Source of the DNA: Neelides folsomi
Lineage: Eukaryota; Arthropoda; Collembola; Neelipleona; Neelidae
Reading direction: 5' to 3'
Assembly (NCBI GenBank): GCA_034687125.1
Contig: JAQGBZ010000020.1
Coordinates: 124,001 to 188,000, forward strand
Length of the DNA: 64,000 nucleotides
Both the position numbers and the translations under genes were made by a program. The notes under the pieces are model-generated. The model saw nothing but the letters and a program-made list of their open reading frames with translations. It made no database searches and was not told where the DNA came from. This document shows positions 41,462 through 54,490 of the stretch, one piece after another (within the stretch, counting starts at the first letter, position 1; the number at the start of each line of letters is the position of its first letter).

Positions 41462-43089
41462 ATGGTTACGCATCTCTCATCCTCACTCTCCTCCACATCC
41501 TCACATTTGGGAATGTCGAGTCCAATTATCGGGGAGAAGCTCACTCACTTCCCCAGCTCCGCTCACTCAGCTCCCTATAAACAATTTTAATTAAATTCAA
41601 AATCGGTGTTGGGGAGGAACAACGGGGAAAGTGAAGGACTAAATTTCAATCATATTAGACGCGCTTTTTGTCCTTCCCCATTTGCATTTCCCATTAATAT
41701 TCCCCATCGGCCCTACACGCATCATTCTCACATTTAAATCTCTTTCCACTCACAATTTTATAAAAAAGGTTTTAAATAAAATATCAACCTTAATTTAAAT
41801 GCTACATGGTTCTCATTGGTTAAACTTAATTAATTCTTAGAGCTTATTTATTAAATTGTATTAAACAATGTTAAACTGCATTTAACTAAAGTTAAGAAGA
41901 AGTTAAGTTAACATTAACCTGACCTGACCTAAGTTTGCAATAAAAATAAATAGGATATAAATTTCTCAATAAGTGGTAAGATAAAAATTTATATATTTTC
42001 CTAACTGTGGTTATGAAATTGTAAGGAGGTTCTTGAGAAGGGTGTTAAAGGGCGTGGTTGGTTTCCTATTGATCCTCATAGGATTTGTAGGATTGGGAAG
42101 TCTCTGGCTGTCAATTGGAGAAATTGTAAATGTGAGCCATGCATTATGTATTATGAGAAAACGGCTTTAATTCTCCCCCTCTTCATCAGTTCCTTTGTAA
42201 AAAGGGAGAGAGATTGGATTAGGTCCAAGGGAGGGAAATCCAAATCTTCTCCACTTCCCGTCGTCGTGGGAGATTCAAAAGCAACTCAAAGACTCAAACT
42301 CAAAGAGAACTCAAAGGGAAGACCCGAAGACTCTCAAAGTGTGGGAAGGTGGAAATGTCCTTTTGCCAGCTTGAGACTTCAATTCACATTTTTCGGAGCA
42401 CCAGCAGGCGAATGAATAAAAGAACCCTCTTTTTACAACCCACAAAACTAAACAAAATTCCTCACCTTTAAAAACAAATTCATTCTCAAATTTTCCCAAA
42501 TTCTCAAATACAAATTTTAAAACCGGCATTTTTCTAGACGTATTTTTCTTGTGTATATTTACCGTATTTATTTTTTATTGACTTCTGGTCCTATACGAAT
42601 CTAAAATATAAGTACTTAAATAATTAATAATTTAAAATATAATAAAAATATAATTTGGTGCAATTAGCAATTTTCCAAAGTACATTTTTATTTTACATTT
42701 TTGTAATTGATCAATTGAGCTGTATGGGTTTAAATTTATTTTTAATAATAGGTAAATGTGTATTTGAATAAGAGTATGGGAGTTGTATGGAACTTAGATT
42801 TGAATTGTATGGAAGTTGTATGGGAGTTATATGAGCAGAGTTTTTGATTTTTGTATTGATGTATTCAATGGATGATCTCACATTTGCGTAACCTTTTAGG
42901 TCCGGGTTTTTGTAAAAAGAAGGAAGGGGAATTGTTGTGTTAGTCCTTTAGGTCTCTGAGGGGACAGCGGAAAAAAGAGTGAGTAAGCGGATGAGGGAGG
43001 AAATCGGGAGATTGAGGAAAATGGGGGCTTCATACACACACTTTATTTATCCCCGTCCCCTCCTTTGTGCCAACAACCATGCAATGGAT

Positions 43090-43260
43090 ATCAATACAAT
43101 ATCAATGGAATATCATAGGAATATTAGGACTATTATAGGAATATAAGGACCATCAAAAATATCATAGGAATATTAGGAGTATGAGAAGAATATAGGAATT
43201 TTGTATAGATATGATAGGAATAGTGTATAGATATGAATTTTGTATGGACGTGGTATATGT
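43090..43260. repeat. degenerate ATAGGAATATYAGGA array
   Basis: Units such as CATAGGAATATTAGGA, TATAGGAATATAAGGA and GATATGATAGGAATA repeat over about 170 bases. The array leads into the G-rich arm that switches near 43370. Confidence 0.7.
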
Positions 43261-44170
43261 GTGAATAGAGAGGAATTGGGAGGACTGAAAGCTGCTGGAT
43301 GGATTGGATGGATCGAGGGAGGGAGAATCCGGGTGTGTGCTGAGTTTGTCCCTCACTTCGGATTGGGAGAATCCCCGTTGCTCCTTCAGCCCCGTCAAAA
43401 TCATCAATCCACGTCAAGTCTCCATCCATCAACCCCCATTTTAACTCCCCTCACATAAATACCAATAGGGCTAAATATTATCCTTTAAACTCAAAGACTA
43501 GTCCTTGCTACTTACAATTCTAAATACATTTTGTAATTAAACCACTTAACTAAATTCAAATTAAGATCAATTGAAATTAATTTAAATTATTCATGACCTT
43601 TCTCAATAATTTAAAATCATAAATTTTGTATGAGCTTAAATACGACAATATATGTATGAACAATACATATATTTACATGCATAGACATACAATACTCTTA
43701 TTCATAGTACAATATTGTAGTACATATTTTATATTTATGGTTTTTGGAGGTATCTGTATATGTATATGAGTACTTGTATTTAAGGATGTATGGCGTATGG
43801 TATTTATGGATTTATGTACAGTATTAGTATTTATGGTTGTGTTCCAATGTTTAGGTGATTGAGTCATAAGATGTGTGAAGTTTTCGGATTGGGGTCATAA
43901 AATTAGGGGAATTAGACATTTAGTGGAGAAAAGCAGGTCGTTAAAAAGCTGAGTGTAGTTGAGTTGATCAAAAGGAAGAATCATAATGTCCCATTACCAC
44001 CCCGTTACATCGCCCATTTAAAAAGAGATTTATTCTGTCGTGGATTTACAACTTCAACCGCACCTTCACAGTTCCCTTAATGGAAACATTTCTCAATTCA
44101 TGTTAAACTAACAACTTGTACAACACCTTGTACGATGCCGCCGTTGGGTGATTTAAGGAAATTTAAATTT

Positions 44171-44268
44171 GACTAAATCATGCCATGTGACTAAATTGTG
44201 CTATTTTGACTAAATCATGGTATTTTGACTAAATCGTGCGAATTTAACTAAATCACGCTATTTGGTGT
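44171..44268. repeat. 19 bp tandem array, 5 copies of GACTAAATCRTG
   Basis: GACTAAATCATG-type units begin at 44171, 44189, 44208, 44227 and 44246 (the last as AACTAAATCACG), spaced 18-19 bases and linked by a TATTTT-type tail. GACTAAAT also recurs near 5500, 9120 and 34710. Confidence 0.85.
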
Positions 44269-45980
44269 ATTTAGTATAATTTGGAATTTAGAAATAGTTT
44301 GAGAACTATTGAGAATAGTAAACAGTTTAAACAGGGTGGGCGCGTGAGTTTAAATATTCAAGTCTTGGTTGATATTTTATAGTCGTCGATTTAATTTATA
44401 GATCTATTCATTTGTGTATTGACTCTGTCTGTCTGGAAGAACCAACACAAAGTGTGGGGAATATTTATGGGCCCGGGAATATTTCAATTTATCGATTGGG
44501 GAATGAATAGGAATTAGCTGGCCAATATTAATATATTAGGAATCATTGTTCCAAGTTTGATCCCAACAATGGGCGGAATTTAGCAGGGTGGGAAGGGGAA
44601 TATTGAGGAAGTGGGCGGAATTTGATTCAAAGTGAAGAGAGGTAATTGTGAATTTATCGATATAGTTCCCCTTATATCGGCTATTCCGGATTCCATCGAG
44701 GTCTTTGAAGCATTCGGAGTCATAAATTAAAGGAGTGGCGCGGAGAAAGGCCCGACATTTCCGAATTAATTCCGCATCGGAGAGCATTAATCGAAACTCT
44801 CTCGCCTTTATGCTCCCAAACCTAACTCATATGTGGATGAGAAAAAATTGGAAATTGAAACGGGAATGAATTTAAACATTCAAAACACAAAAAATTCTTA
44901 TTTTCCCGCTAAATCCAAAAATTAACAATTCGAAATTATTTTCATTTTTACATTCATTTTCAATTTCTCCATATTGGAATCATATAAATACATAATATAT
45001 AGATTTTGTATAGTACATATCTGTATATCATATATTTGTATATGTACACATATTCAACTTACATCTAATATATGTGAATTCGTTTAGATATTTGGGAATT
45101 TCGGATTTATGAATTATGGTCTGAGATTTGGATTGAAGATATTTTGAATGTGTTTATTAAATATCGTTTCCGATAAGGCCGTGAATCCTTCCATGAGAAA
45201 TTCCTGATGAAACAGACGGCGGACAATTTTGAATGTTCTTAATGTCCTCGTTAATTCTCCACCTGATAAGATTAAATTATAATTACTTTCTATTAATTAA
45301 CACTTAATCTCTCATTCAGTTAACAAACAATCATGCGTATAAAATAACAAACTTCAAAATAATTAATAATACAAGAATGAAGCTTATTTAGCGCATCCTA
45401 TTAAATAAATTTCGTTTAATCTTAATAAGGCTTTTTAAGTATTATTTAAATGGCGTATTTAATTTAAATATTATTGATAACTTTTAAAGAATATTTATTT
45501 CCTATTTGCTTCAATTATTAATTTATTACTTTCTCCTTTATTACATAAACCCTCATTCATTCACCATTTGACTATTAATACAATTTGTAGTACAATTTGA
45601 ATGAAGTTAACGTAGGGCGTATTTACACAAAATGTTACGGTTCATTTTGAATGCATTAAATTTTCCTATTTCGGTCAGGTTAAAAAGAAACTCTGGAAAA
45701 AAGTTGTAAAATGTAAGAAGAATGAAGGGACAAACGCGACGCACAATTTTTCAACTCCCCAACCTTTTCAAGAACGGAAATAAATTTGCCGTTTATTAAT
45801 AAATCCCCGTAGATCTTTCGAATAGTCATGTGGTGGGGAAATTAAGGGAGCTTACAAAAGGGGTGAATCCCCTTACAAATCCCCTTCATTTTTTAACTTT
45901 ACTTAACTACTTTAACTACTTACTTAAACATTTTTAAATTCAAATACTCGATTTGTCCATTTTTGTGAATTTTTAATGTT

Positions 45981-46104
45981 ATTAGAATTGCTAGGTTAAG
46001 TTAGGATAGTATTTTTAAATTTTTATAATTTTTCTGTAGCTTATTAGAATTATTTGGTTAGGTTAGGTTAGAATTTTTAAATTTTTTATATTTTTTCTGT
46101 AGCC
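45981..46104. repeat. 62 bp tandem duplication carrying TTAGG-like units
   Basis: Two adjacent 62-base copies (45981-46042 and 46043-46104) share ATTAGAATT at the start, a GGTTA-rich middle, ATTTTTAAAT, and a TTTCTGTAGC end. They differ at a minority of positions. The middle of copy 2 reads TTGGTTAGGTTAGGTTAG, close to the arthropod telomere repeat TTAGG. Confidence 0.8.
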
Positions 46105-48421
46105 ATAAGGTTCGTTTTTGAAAAAGTTTTAAGAATGTTTGTAGTTATTTGGTTTAGGAATTTTGTGAATAGAGACGTGTGTGGCTTGAATTTGGAGTGA
46201 GGGGAAGGAAGGGAGAATTGAAATAACGCAGAAGTGGAAGCGATAGAACTCATAGCCCTCGACCATCCTTCCAAGTATTTAACGACAAGGAAAGGGAAAA
46301 CCGAGCCCAGTGAGACCGAGGACATCAAACAAACTTTCGCGTCCTTCTCCATGAATCCCTCCCGCCCCCTCCACCCAAATACCCGCCACGGGAAAAAGTG
46401 CTGACATGAAATTCAATCGTTCCTGGATGGACCATGGATAACAAATTTAAGAATTGAACAAATTCTGAAAAAACTTCCCAAACCCCCAACTTCATTAGTC
46501 AAAGTAACCCAAAAGTCCCAACTTCGGATCTGAGAATTCAAATACTCCCAAATTGTAGTTTGTAGACAGTTTTACAACAAAGGGTATTTTAGTGACGTGG
46601 TTGTGCCTTTTTAAAAATTCCTCCTTTTTTAAATTAAAAATTTTGGATTTTAACCCAATTCCGATTTTAATCCAACCGATTTTATTCCGATTTTGATTAA
46701 TTGTAAATTTTGGAAATAATCTTTAATTGAAGTTTAAATTGAAGATTTGAATTTGGTTCCTGTGGATTTTCAATCAATTTGTGGATTGAACTACACGTGT
46801 AATTTGTTATAGTTTTCTTGGCATAAAACGGAGTGTATTTTTACAAACTCGAGGAAGTTCATAAAAATAGACGGAGGTTGCACACACAGGGTTTAAAATC
46901 TGAGGAATAAATCACAATTGTCTCAACATTTGGAATAATCAAAATCTTCTAGTCCCACGGAAAAAGATCATCAATTTGAGTCAAAATAGAAACCAGGAAT
47001 ATTTGTCCGACTAAAGAAAAATATTTTTAACTACAATTTAAATCTACGACTATAAAAACCATTAAAACATAATTTAAAATTTTCAAAAAATTTACAATTT
47101 AGTAGAAGAAATTTAAGAGCAACGTAAATTAACAAAACGACTAGAATTACAAAACAACTAAAAATTACAACTAAAAAATTAGGAAATTTCTCTTAAGGAA
47201 TTTCTTAAAAATTGTTCGAATTTCAAAAACGCCGAGTTCGAATTTCAAGGAACCAAATTCTCATTGTGATATTTTATATTACAAAAAAGGACTACGAAAT
47301 CTTTATGAAAACGGTACGTAAAACTCTCTTCAAACTATTAAGAAAATTCTCAAAAAATCCAAAAATTAAAATTTAATAATTTTATTTAATTGGAATTTTA
47401 ATGTAGTATTTAGTTAAATAGTTTATTTGATTTGTTATGAGTTAAGAAATGGATGGAAATATCTTAAGGATTTTTTCCTTTTCTATTGTATTGTTTGTGA
47501 GGATGTTTTTTGTTTTTGTCTGTTTGAGTCTTTGAGTGGAAATCCATCACCTGCCAGGAAGGAGGATCACGTAATATGGGATAGGGACACCTTTGCAACA
47601 AATCTTCATTTATCAACTTCCTTTTTTTATTCCCATCTGCTCTCCTCATTAACCAACTGCGAGTTTTTAACAAAAAAATGTTCCGTCCCTTACAAATTAA
47701 TTGACCAATCTTATAAACTACTCTGAACGTAAGGGAAATTTTACACAAAGCTCATAGGGGAATTTAGAATCATAAAAATGGAATTTTCTTCTTTGGCGGA
47801 AATGAACAGGAAATTTAAAATTATGAAAATGAGAATAAATAGTGAGCATGTTTTATTTCAAAGGTGGAATTTTGTAGTTGGAATGCGGAATGAGATTTAT
47901 TGAAATCATGGCGTGTTGGAAAAGATCAACAAATAGACGGTTGATAATAAATTGAATTCTTTCTCAGTTTTGGATAATAAAACTTTTAATGTCGGAGATA
48001 AAAACCTCAGTTGTTAAAATGGAAAAGTGTGGGGATGAGAATTCCTCGATAAAACCAATCTTGTTCAATTAATTTATGTGTTGGATAAGAAATCTTTAAT
48101 TCTCCAGAGGTGATAAAACGGAAGATGAAACTTCTAACACCGAAACTCTTAAGATCAAATTCCCCTTTAAATCTTCTCTTTAAATCTTCCAACTTTCTCT
48201 CTATCAAATATCCATTACAAAAACGATGGTCCGATTTAACGCTCATGTTAACACCAATTAAACCATGACCAGTTTTCCATTCTCAAAAACCAAACGATTT
48301 CAATTATTTAAAAAGAGTTAATTTAAAAATTCTAGTCTAAATACAGCGAAATTATACACATCGAAAAATTTCGCATTTTATAGACATTTTTAAAATTGTG
48401 GAAAATTTTAAAAAATATTAC

Positions 48422-48530
48422 GGGGTTTAAATAACTATATTAAATGGGGTTTAAAAGTTACTAAATGGAACTTAAATAAAGTTATTAAATTGAGTTTAAA
48501 TAAATATATTGAACGGAATTTAAGCAAAAG
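48422..48530. repeat. degenerate GGGGTTTAAATAA array, about 5 copies
   Basis: Units of 21-26 bases beginning GGGGTTTAAA, GGAACTTAAA, GAGTTTAAAT and GGAATTTAAG follow one another with ATTAAAT-like tails. Confidence 0.7.
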
Positions 48531-50751
48531 TTTTAGTCTTTTTAGAATTAATATTCTTTGAGTGTTCATTTGTATGAGGGTTGAGATAATTGCATTTTGG
48601 TCCTCTAAAGTTTTTTATGTGAATAAATTGAGATGTTCGTCGCGTCTGTGGAGTGATGTGAGACGTCGGAGGAGTTTTGACATTTAATTTGAGCACGCAG
48701 ACATTCCCTATCTCTTCCCCTTAGAATAAGTTGGATGAAGTTGGGACTTGTGATGTAACAGAGCCGGATTCCTCCTAGAATTAGAGACATGGACCTTGTC
48801 GTGGTGGCAGCTACCAAAAGATCCAATCTCGACCCTTTCCATTTCAACCCAAACATCTCCTTCACATCTAAAACTATCCAATCCAAAACCACACACACAA
48901 ACCCATACATTAAATGTAGAGAAATATTTTATACAGATATGTATAGAAATATATTATACAGAAATATTTTATATACATAGGTATGAAGAAATATTTTATA
49001 CATTGTAGAAATATAATATTTGTATACTTTATATATATTTCATACAACTGTCCAATGTAAAGGGATAAAACATGAAAAAAATTTATATTTTAAAATCCCA
49101 TATTGGTATAAGAGCCGTTTGTGTTTCTTTTCCCCCTTGAGACTTCTTTTGAGATTGAACCGGGCTGACGTGACAGTGACAATGAAAAACTTCTGATTGC
49201 ATTCTTCTCATTAGGAAAATCCTCCCATCGCCCTCCGCCTCCTTTTGTGAGGAGATTTGCATGGGAAAACAATTCCTCATTCCGACTCCTTTTCAATTCT
49301 CCTATTCTTAGACTTTTTTTCTTTTATTAATTAGGTTGAAATCTGAAGGAGAATCTTAATTAAACTCTCGTCATTTTAATAACACAGCTATCCATATAAT
49401 ATGTGAATTCTTAAATCTTCCCTTTTTCATACTTTTAATTCACAATGAGGAAAAAACTATTTGAGATCAAATTAAGATTTATTTCTTTTTGTTCTTTTAT
49501 TAATAAATGTGATTAATTAAATAAATGTAATTAATTAAAGTGAACGAAATTTAAACAATTTGATTATACTATTAACAATTTAGAATTTATTTACTAATAT
49601 TAAAGATTTTAATTATTTTAACTGACATTATCGAAATTGTTTCTCAACTTGAAAAGTTAAAATTTGAGTATTTGATAATATTTCGACATCTAGAGATTTC
49701 GATGTGACCTTAAATAAATAAAGTTAACCTGAAGGCTCTTGAGTGAAAAGAGATAGGAAAAGAGATAGGAAAAAGAGAAGGAGATAAATGGAGGATTTAA
49801 GTTAGGATAAATCGGGTTGGTTGATTGTTGAGGCATTGAGGGAGCATTTTATAGAAGTGGGATTTAAGGGGTCGATTATTATTCGGGGAGTCATTTCTCG
49901 CTTTCCGCCCGCCGGTCGCCCGGCTCAACTCCAAACCTTCCCGAATTCAACTCAATTGCCCACGGAGCCACCTTGGGAATCAGATGAATCGCCTTCCATA
50001 ACTTCCAATTTCCCATCCTTCAAAAACAACCCTCGGTCTCATCCGTAAAACCTAAGCCGGGTAACGAGATGGGAAATCTCGGAGATTAAAATCAAAATCT
50101 CACACAAACTTCAATTCAAAATCAAATACCATTTCTAACCTTTTTTCTCATTTCACAAATTGAACACAAAAATGAAATTTTTTAACAACAACCCAAAATA
50201 ATTCTATTATTTGATCTATTAAAAATTAAAGTTAATTAATTTAATAATTTAATAACTATTAAATACATTGAATGGAATTTACACTTTATGAAGATTCATA
50301 AAATGGCTCATTTTGAAATTTCAGTGCAAGTTTATATTAAAGGTATTTGAGTAAATTGGAGTTAAGTAAATTGGAATTAAGTAAATTAATTGGAATTAAA
50401 AGTAAGTTAATTAAAATCTGTTTTTCTTGTCAAATTCTCGTTCTCGATTTGAAGCCAAAAAGATCCAATTAGCGAAACCTAATTTCATTATTGCTTACTC
50501 AGACTCAGCTTTTTGAACAAATCTAAATCCAATTAATCTCAGATTGAGATTGAAAGAGAAAAAGCAAAGTCAGGAAAATTCCAAAATATTCATTCAAAAC
50601 CCGAGTCCCTTTAAAATAACATTTAATTTTTTAATATTTAAATAATTGATTTAAATTCATTTTAACATTTCCCATTTAATAATCCAAATGTTTTGAAATC
50701 TACAAATTGTTCATTTCCCTTTTGGTCTATAGCTTTAGTGAAATTATGTAT

Positions 50752-50810
50752 CCAATATACAGATATGTATATGCAAATACATACATATGTATCTGTATAT
50801 GATATATTGG
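50752..50810. repeat. imperfect inverted repeat (CCAATAT ... ATATTGG)
   Basis: The left arm starts CCAATATACAGATATGTAT. The right arm, read in reverse complement, starts CCAATATATCATATACAGAT and then continues ACATATG. The arms match apart from a five-base insertion and leave a loop of about ten bases. The AT-rich composition makes chance partial pairing plausible, but the CCAATAT ends and ATACAGAT are specific. Confidence 0.55.
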
Positions 50811-51700
50811 AAAGTATGTATATAAAGATCATGTATCTGTATGTAAAAGTTGAATGTGTTTAATGTTTAATGTACAAGTTTTAATGTTGGTTGAATTAAA
50901 GTTGATTGTAAAATTGAGTGAAGGTGTGGCCGGGGTTTGAAACGAGTTCTTTCCCCTTTCATTTTTCCACGTTGGAGCCAACGTCTCATTTCCTCGTCAC
51001 CGTCACAAAACGCTGGTTGGGAAAATGACGTGAAAATGAGTTTAGGGATTCAAAGGGGATTTTAAGTGGAAGGAGGAAGTGGGAAATGACACGTCCAGAG
51101 TTAAACAAACTCAAAATAATTTTACATCCATTAAATTACCCTTGTTGACTCAAAAAACCTAAAAAGGGCAAAATGCATCACCGGTTTTTAAAATCCCACC
51201 TGCTTTTCATCAAAACAGACAAAGTCAATTGAAGTTTTGTAAATAAAAAACAAATTGTTCAATTAAACTCAAACACACAAATGCGCACATAAAAACACGT
51301 TCTTTGTAACGACAATTTTGGATATACAAAAAATAGCGTCATTTGGATGAAATAACGTCATTAAACCATGTATAAAAAGCGTCATTTGATTAGGATTAAT
51401 AAATTTAGATATTTGAAAATATTTATTTAGTTGGTTATTTATATTTCCGGGTATTTTCGGGCTACTGGTTTTAGGGTATTTTGTGGTGGCGGGTGATTGG
51501 GCCGGGTTTTGTCTTTGAGTGACAGGTTTGGTCCGTGGGATGGAGTTTTTGAAATGGCTGAGCCGAAGGACCCTCCCTCCTTTCTTTGTGTTACAAATAA
51601 CTTCCAATGGCTCCCTCAATTCCCCTACAGCTCCCAAACCCTCGGCGGCCATCAAACACTCAAAGGGCCCTCCTCACTTACAAAATACACGCCCTCGAAA

Positions 51701-51780
51701 TACATCTCAATTAAACTTAAAGTTCTCAATTAAACATTACAGATCTTAATTAAACATTACAGTTCTCAATTATACTCATA
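51701..51780. repeat. 20 bp tandem array, 4 degenerate copies
   Basis: Units at 51701, 51721, 51741 and 51761; the best is AGTTCTCAATTAAACATTAC. The outer copies are more diverged. The array lies on the A+C-rich arm of the switch near 51550. Confidence 0.8.
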
Positions 51781-52728
51781 ATTTAACGAGAAAATAACAA
51801 GATGATCTTTTAGAAAATTTATAAATTAGAAATTGATCTAATAAGTCAAATGGGTTTTATAAAATGATTAAAATTATTGTTATTTATTTCAAATATAAAG
51901 TAGATATTTCTTGGAGAATCGATATATAAAATTGATGATCTTTAAGTTTAATTTATTGACTTTAGAATCTTTGGACCAGAAAGATAAAAAAATAAATTTC
52001 TTATCTAAAGCTCATAAAGTTAAAAATGTAAATTTTGTATAAAGAAGCAGTTAAAATAATTAGAGTTTGGAAACGGTCGAGTTTTTATTTTTTTATAATG
52101 TGAATTTTAGAATGAATTTTATTAATTTTCATGTAAAGTAATAAATAAATAGGTTGAATTTGAAGGAGTTTTAATTATAATGAAATGAATGTGGTTGTGG
52201 TGAGATAATTGAATTATTATGGAATTTAATTTCTGGTGAAGGAAGAGGATTTTGGTAATTGGAGCTTCCTGTTCGCATTTCTTTCTTTCTACCTCAACCG
52301 GTTCCTTCGCACCTCCAACAACAAAACTCCCCCATTACTAATTTAATAACTAACTCCAATGATTTACGAGGGAGGTTTAATTGAGATTACATCAACCCCC
52401 AACCCCGCAATTCTTCAAACTCTCGTTAAATTAACCAGCAATTTTTTTTAACCTCCTTCACTTTTATCTATTTAACTCTTCTTAACTCTATAACTCTCAA
52501 ACTTCATTAAATCATTTATCTTTATCATTATTTTAACTTTATCATTCATCTTTAACTTTATTGTTAACTAAAAATAATTTTATATTAATTGTTATATTAA
52601 TTATTATTAATTTAAATATGATGGGTTTAGTTTGTTTTACGGTAGCATTTAGAATTTTAATTAGCGTTTTGTTTGTTGTGTGTTTATGTGGTTGAATGGT
52701 TTAAGGCTTAAAGGTTTAAGGATTAAAC

Positions 52729-52770
52729 TTAAGGGCATTAAGTTAAGGGCATTAAGTTAAGGGCATTTTA
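52729..52770. repeat. 14 bp tandem array, 3 copies of TTAAGGGCATTAAG
   Basis: Two perfect copies and one with a changed tail (TTTTA) are contiguous at 52729, 52743 and 52757. They lie on the G-rich arm of the skew module switching near 52800. Confidence 0.9.
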
Positions 52771-54399
52771 AGGGCCGTGTGTTTGAAGTGTGGGTTTCCC
52801 TTTTGAACCTTCGAACTCATCGGGTGAGTCGAAGTTTATGAAATCCTCCGTCCCTTCTTTCCCTTCACAGAGTTGATCCAATGCTGGAAAGAGGGCAATT
52901 CAACCTTCATTTTCGGAAGGAACCAAAATCACCCTTCGATCTCAATTCACGAACCTTCACACAAAACTCATCACAAAATCTCATTCAATTTTTCGAATTC
53001 TCACTCATTTACTCTTTAAACTTTATCTTAAAAACGAAACTTACCAATGCAATTAAACGTCGAATTTGAAACTTGGCGCTTGAACTTTTAACTTTATGTC
53101 TCACTGATTATTTAAAATACTTCTTCTTTAATTCTCCCAATAACTTCAGTTAGGAAGAATTAAAACAAACTTTTTAAGAATATTTCTAAAACTTTTAAAA
53201 TTATATTTTAATTACAATTACTTAAATCTTATTAAAGAATTTAATCAAAAATTTAAATATGAATTTAAGAGAACTTTTAATTTCCAATTAAAAATGAATT
53301 TATCGGATTAGTCTTAATTATTTTATCTCAAAATTTATATTTCCTATTAATTGTGTATAAAAATAATTAAAAATTCGAGAATAAAAAGAAATTTTGAACG
53401 TCTTTCTTGTCGTCTTGTTTCTTTTGTACTGAGGAGTTTGGAAGGAAAAATGAAAAAAAGCGATCGTTTATTGCTTCAACGGTTGTTTTACGACTTTGAA
53501 ATTGGCTAGAAAACAAAGTCCTTGTTTTCTTCTCTTTCTATGTCACTAGCCATTCATTTTTATTTTATTGGGGTGGAGGTGAAAAAGTGTTTTGTTTTTT
53601 TTCGCCCGTCCAAAACACCGCCTTGAACTTGGGGAGTAAAAAGGGCCATTAAGAAACAATAAAAGAGCCATAAAAGATAGGTGGGAGATTTAAAACACAC
53701 GGCTCAGCTCCCCTCAACTAACTCCATAATAAACGATGACATAACGACCCTCTTCAAATAATACTTATGCTTAAATTATGAGCCTTAAAACATTTAACAC
53801 TTTAAACATATCCCAAATGCTTATAACCAAACACCTAAGCTTTAAACTCACCCATTGAAGACTTAGCCATTAAAGACATGGATGAGAAAGAAGCAAACAT
53901 GTATAAAAGATATACCCAATTTACTTCTGTTTAATTGTCCTTCCCAATGACCTCTTTCTTCAAAATACTTTTTCCTCCTTGCAAATTACATAACAATAAA
54001 TGGATGAATAAAACAATAAATTGAATAAATTTAGTTAAATGTTTAAATTAGTTAAGTTTGTTTAAATTGTTTAAAGGATGTTTAAAGATTTTTTATAAAG
54101 TTAAAGCGTTTAAATAGTGTTTTTGAAAAAAAGTGTTTGTTAAAGACAAAGGGAATGGTATTTGAATTATTTGGATAAATGGTAAAATGGAAAGAATGCG
54201 GATTTAAAAATCGTTTAGTATTTAAATGAAAGAACGTGACATTTCCGTCGTTTTCCTCCTCTGCATTTATTCTCAAATTCTGGAAAGGGAATTAAGAGGA
54301 TTTCCCTTTGAGAAATCTCAAACTGAAGAATTGTATGGGATATATTAATGTATAAGCGATTTGTGGAAGATGTTCAAGAGATCCATGAGATGTAATAAG

Positions 54400-54490
54400 A
54401 TGTATAGGATAATTTATAAGATGTACGGAGATGTATGGAAATGTATAGGATTTGTATGGAGATGTATGAAAATGTATAGGATGTGTTTTT
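54400..54490. repeat. degenerate GGAGATGTATGGAAATGTAT array
   Basis: AAGATGTATAGGAT, GGAGATGTATGG, AAATGTATAGGAT and GGAGATGTATG units alternate. The array forms part of the G+T-rich arm that switches near 54500. Confidence 0.72.

Larger units (their letters stand above)
40001..48000. other. noncoding upstream region, segment 6
   Basis: No coding region is supported. Skew switches lie near 40660, 42320, 43030, 43370, 44000, 45220, 46230 and 47570. Arrays lie at 40897, 41418, 43090 and 44171, and the 62 bp duplication at 45981. Confidence 0.7.

Noticed and set aside
44332-44340. CAGGGTGGG, resembling the end of the MITE at 58819
   Set aside because: No TA before it and no CACCCTG partner nearby; at most a solo remnant.
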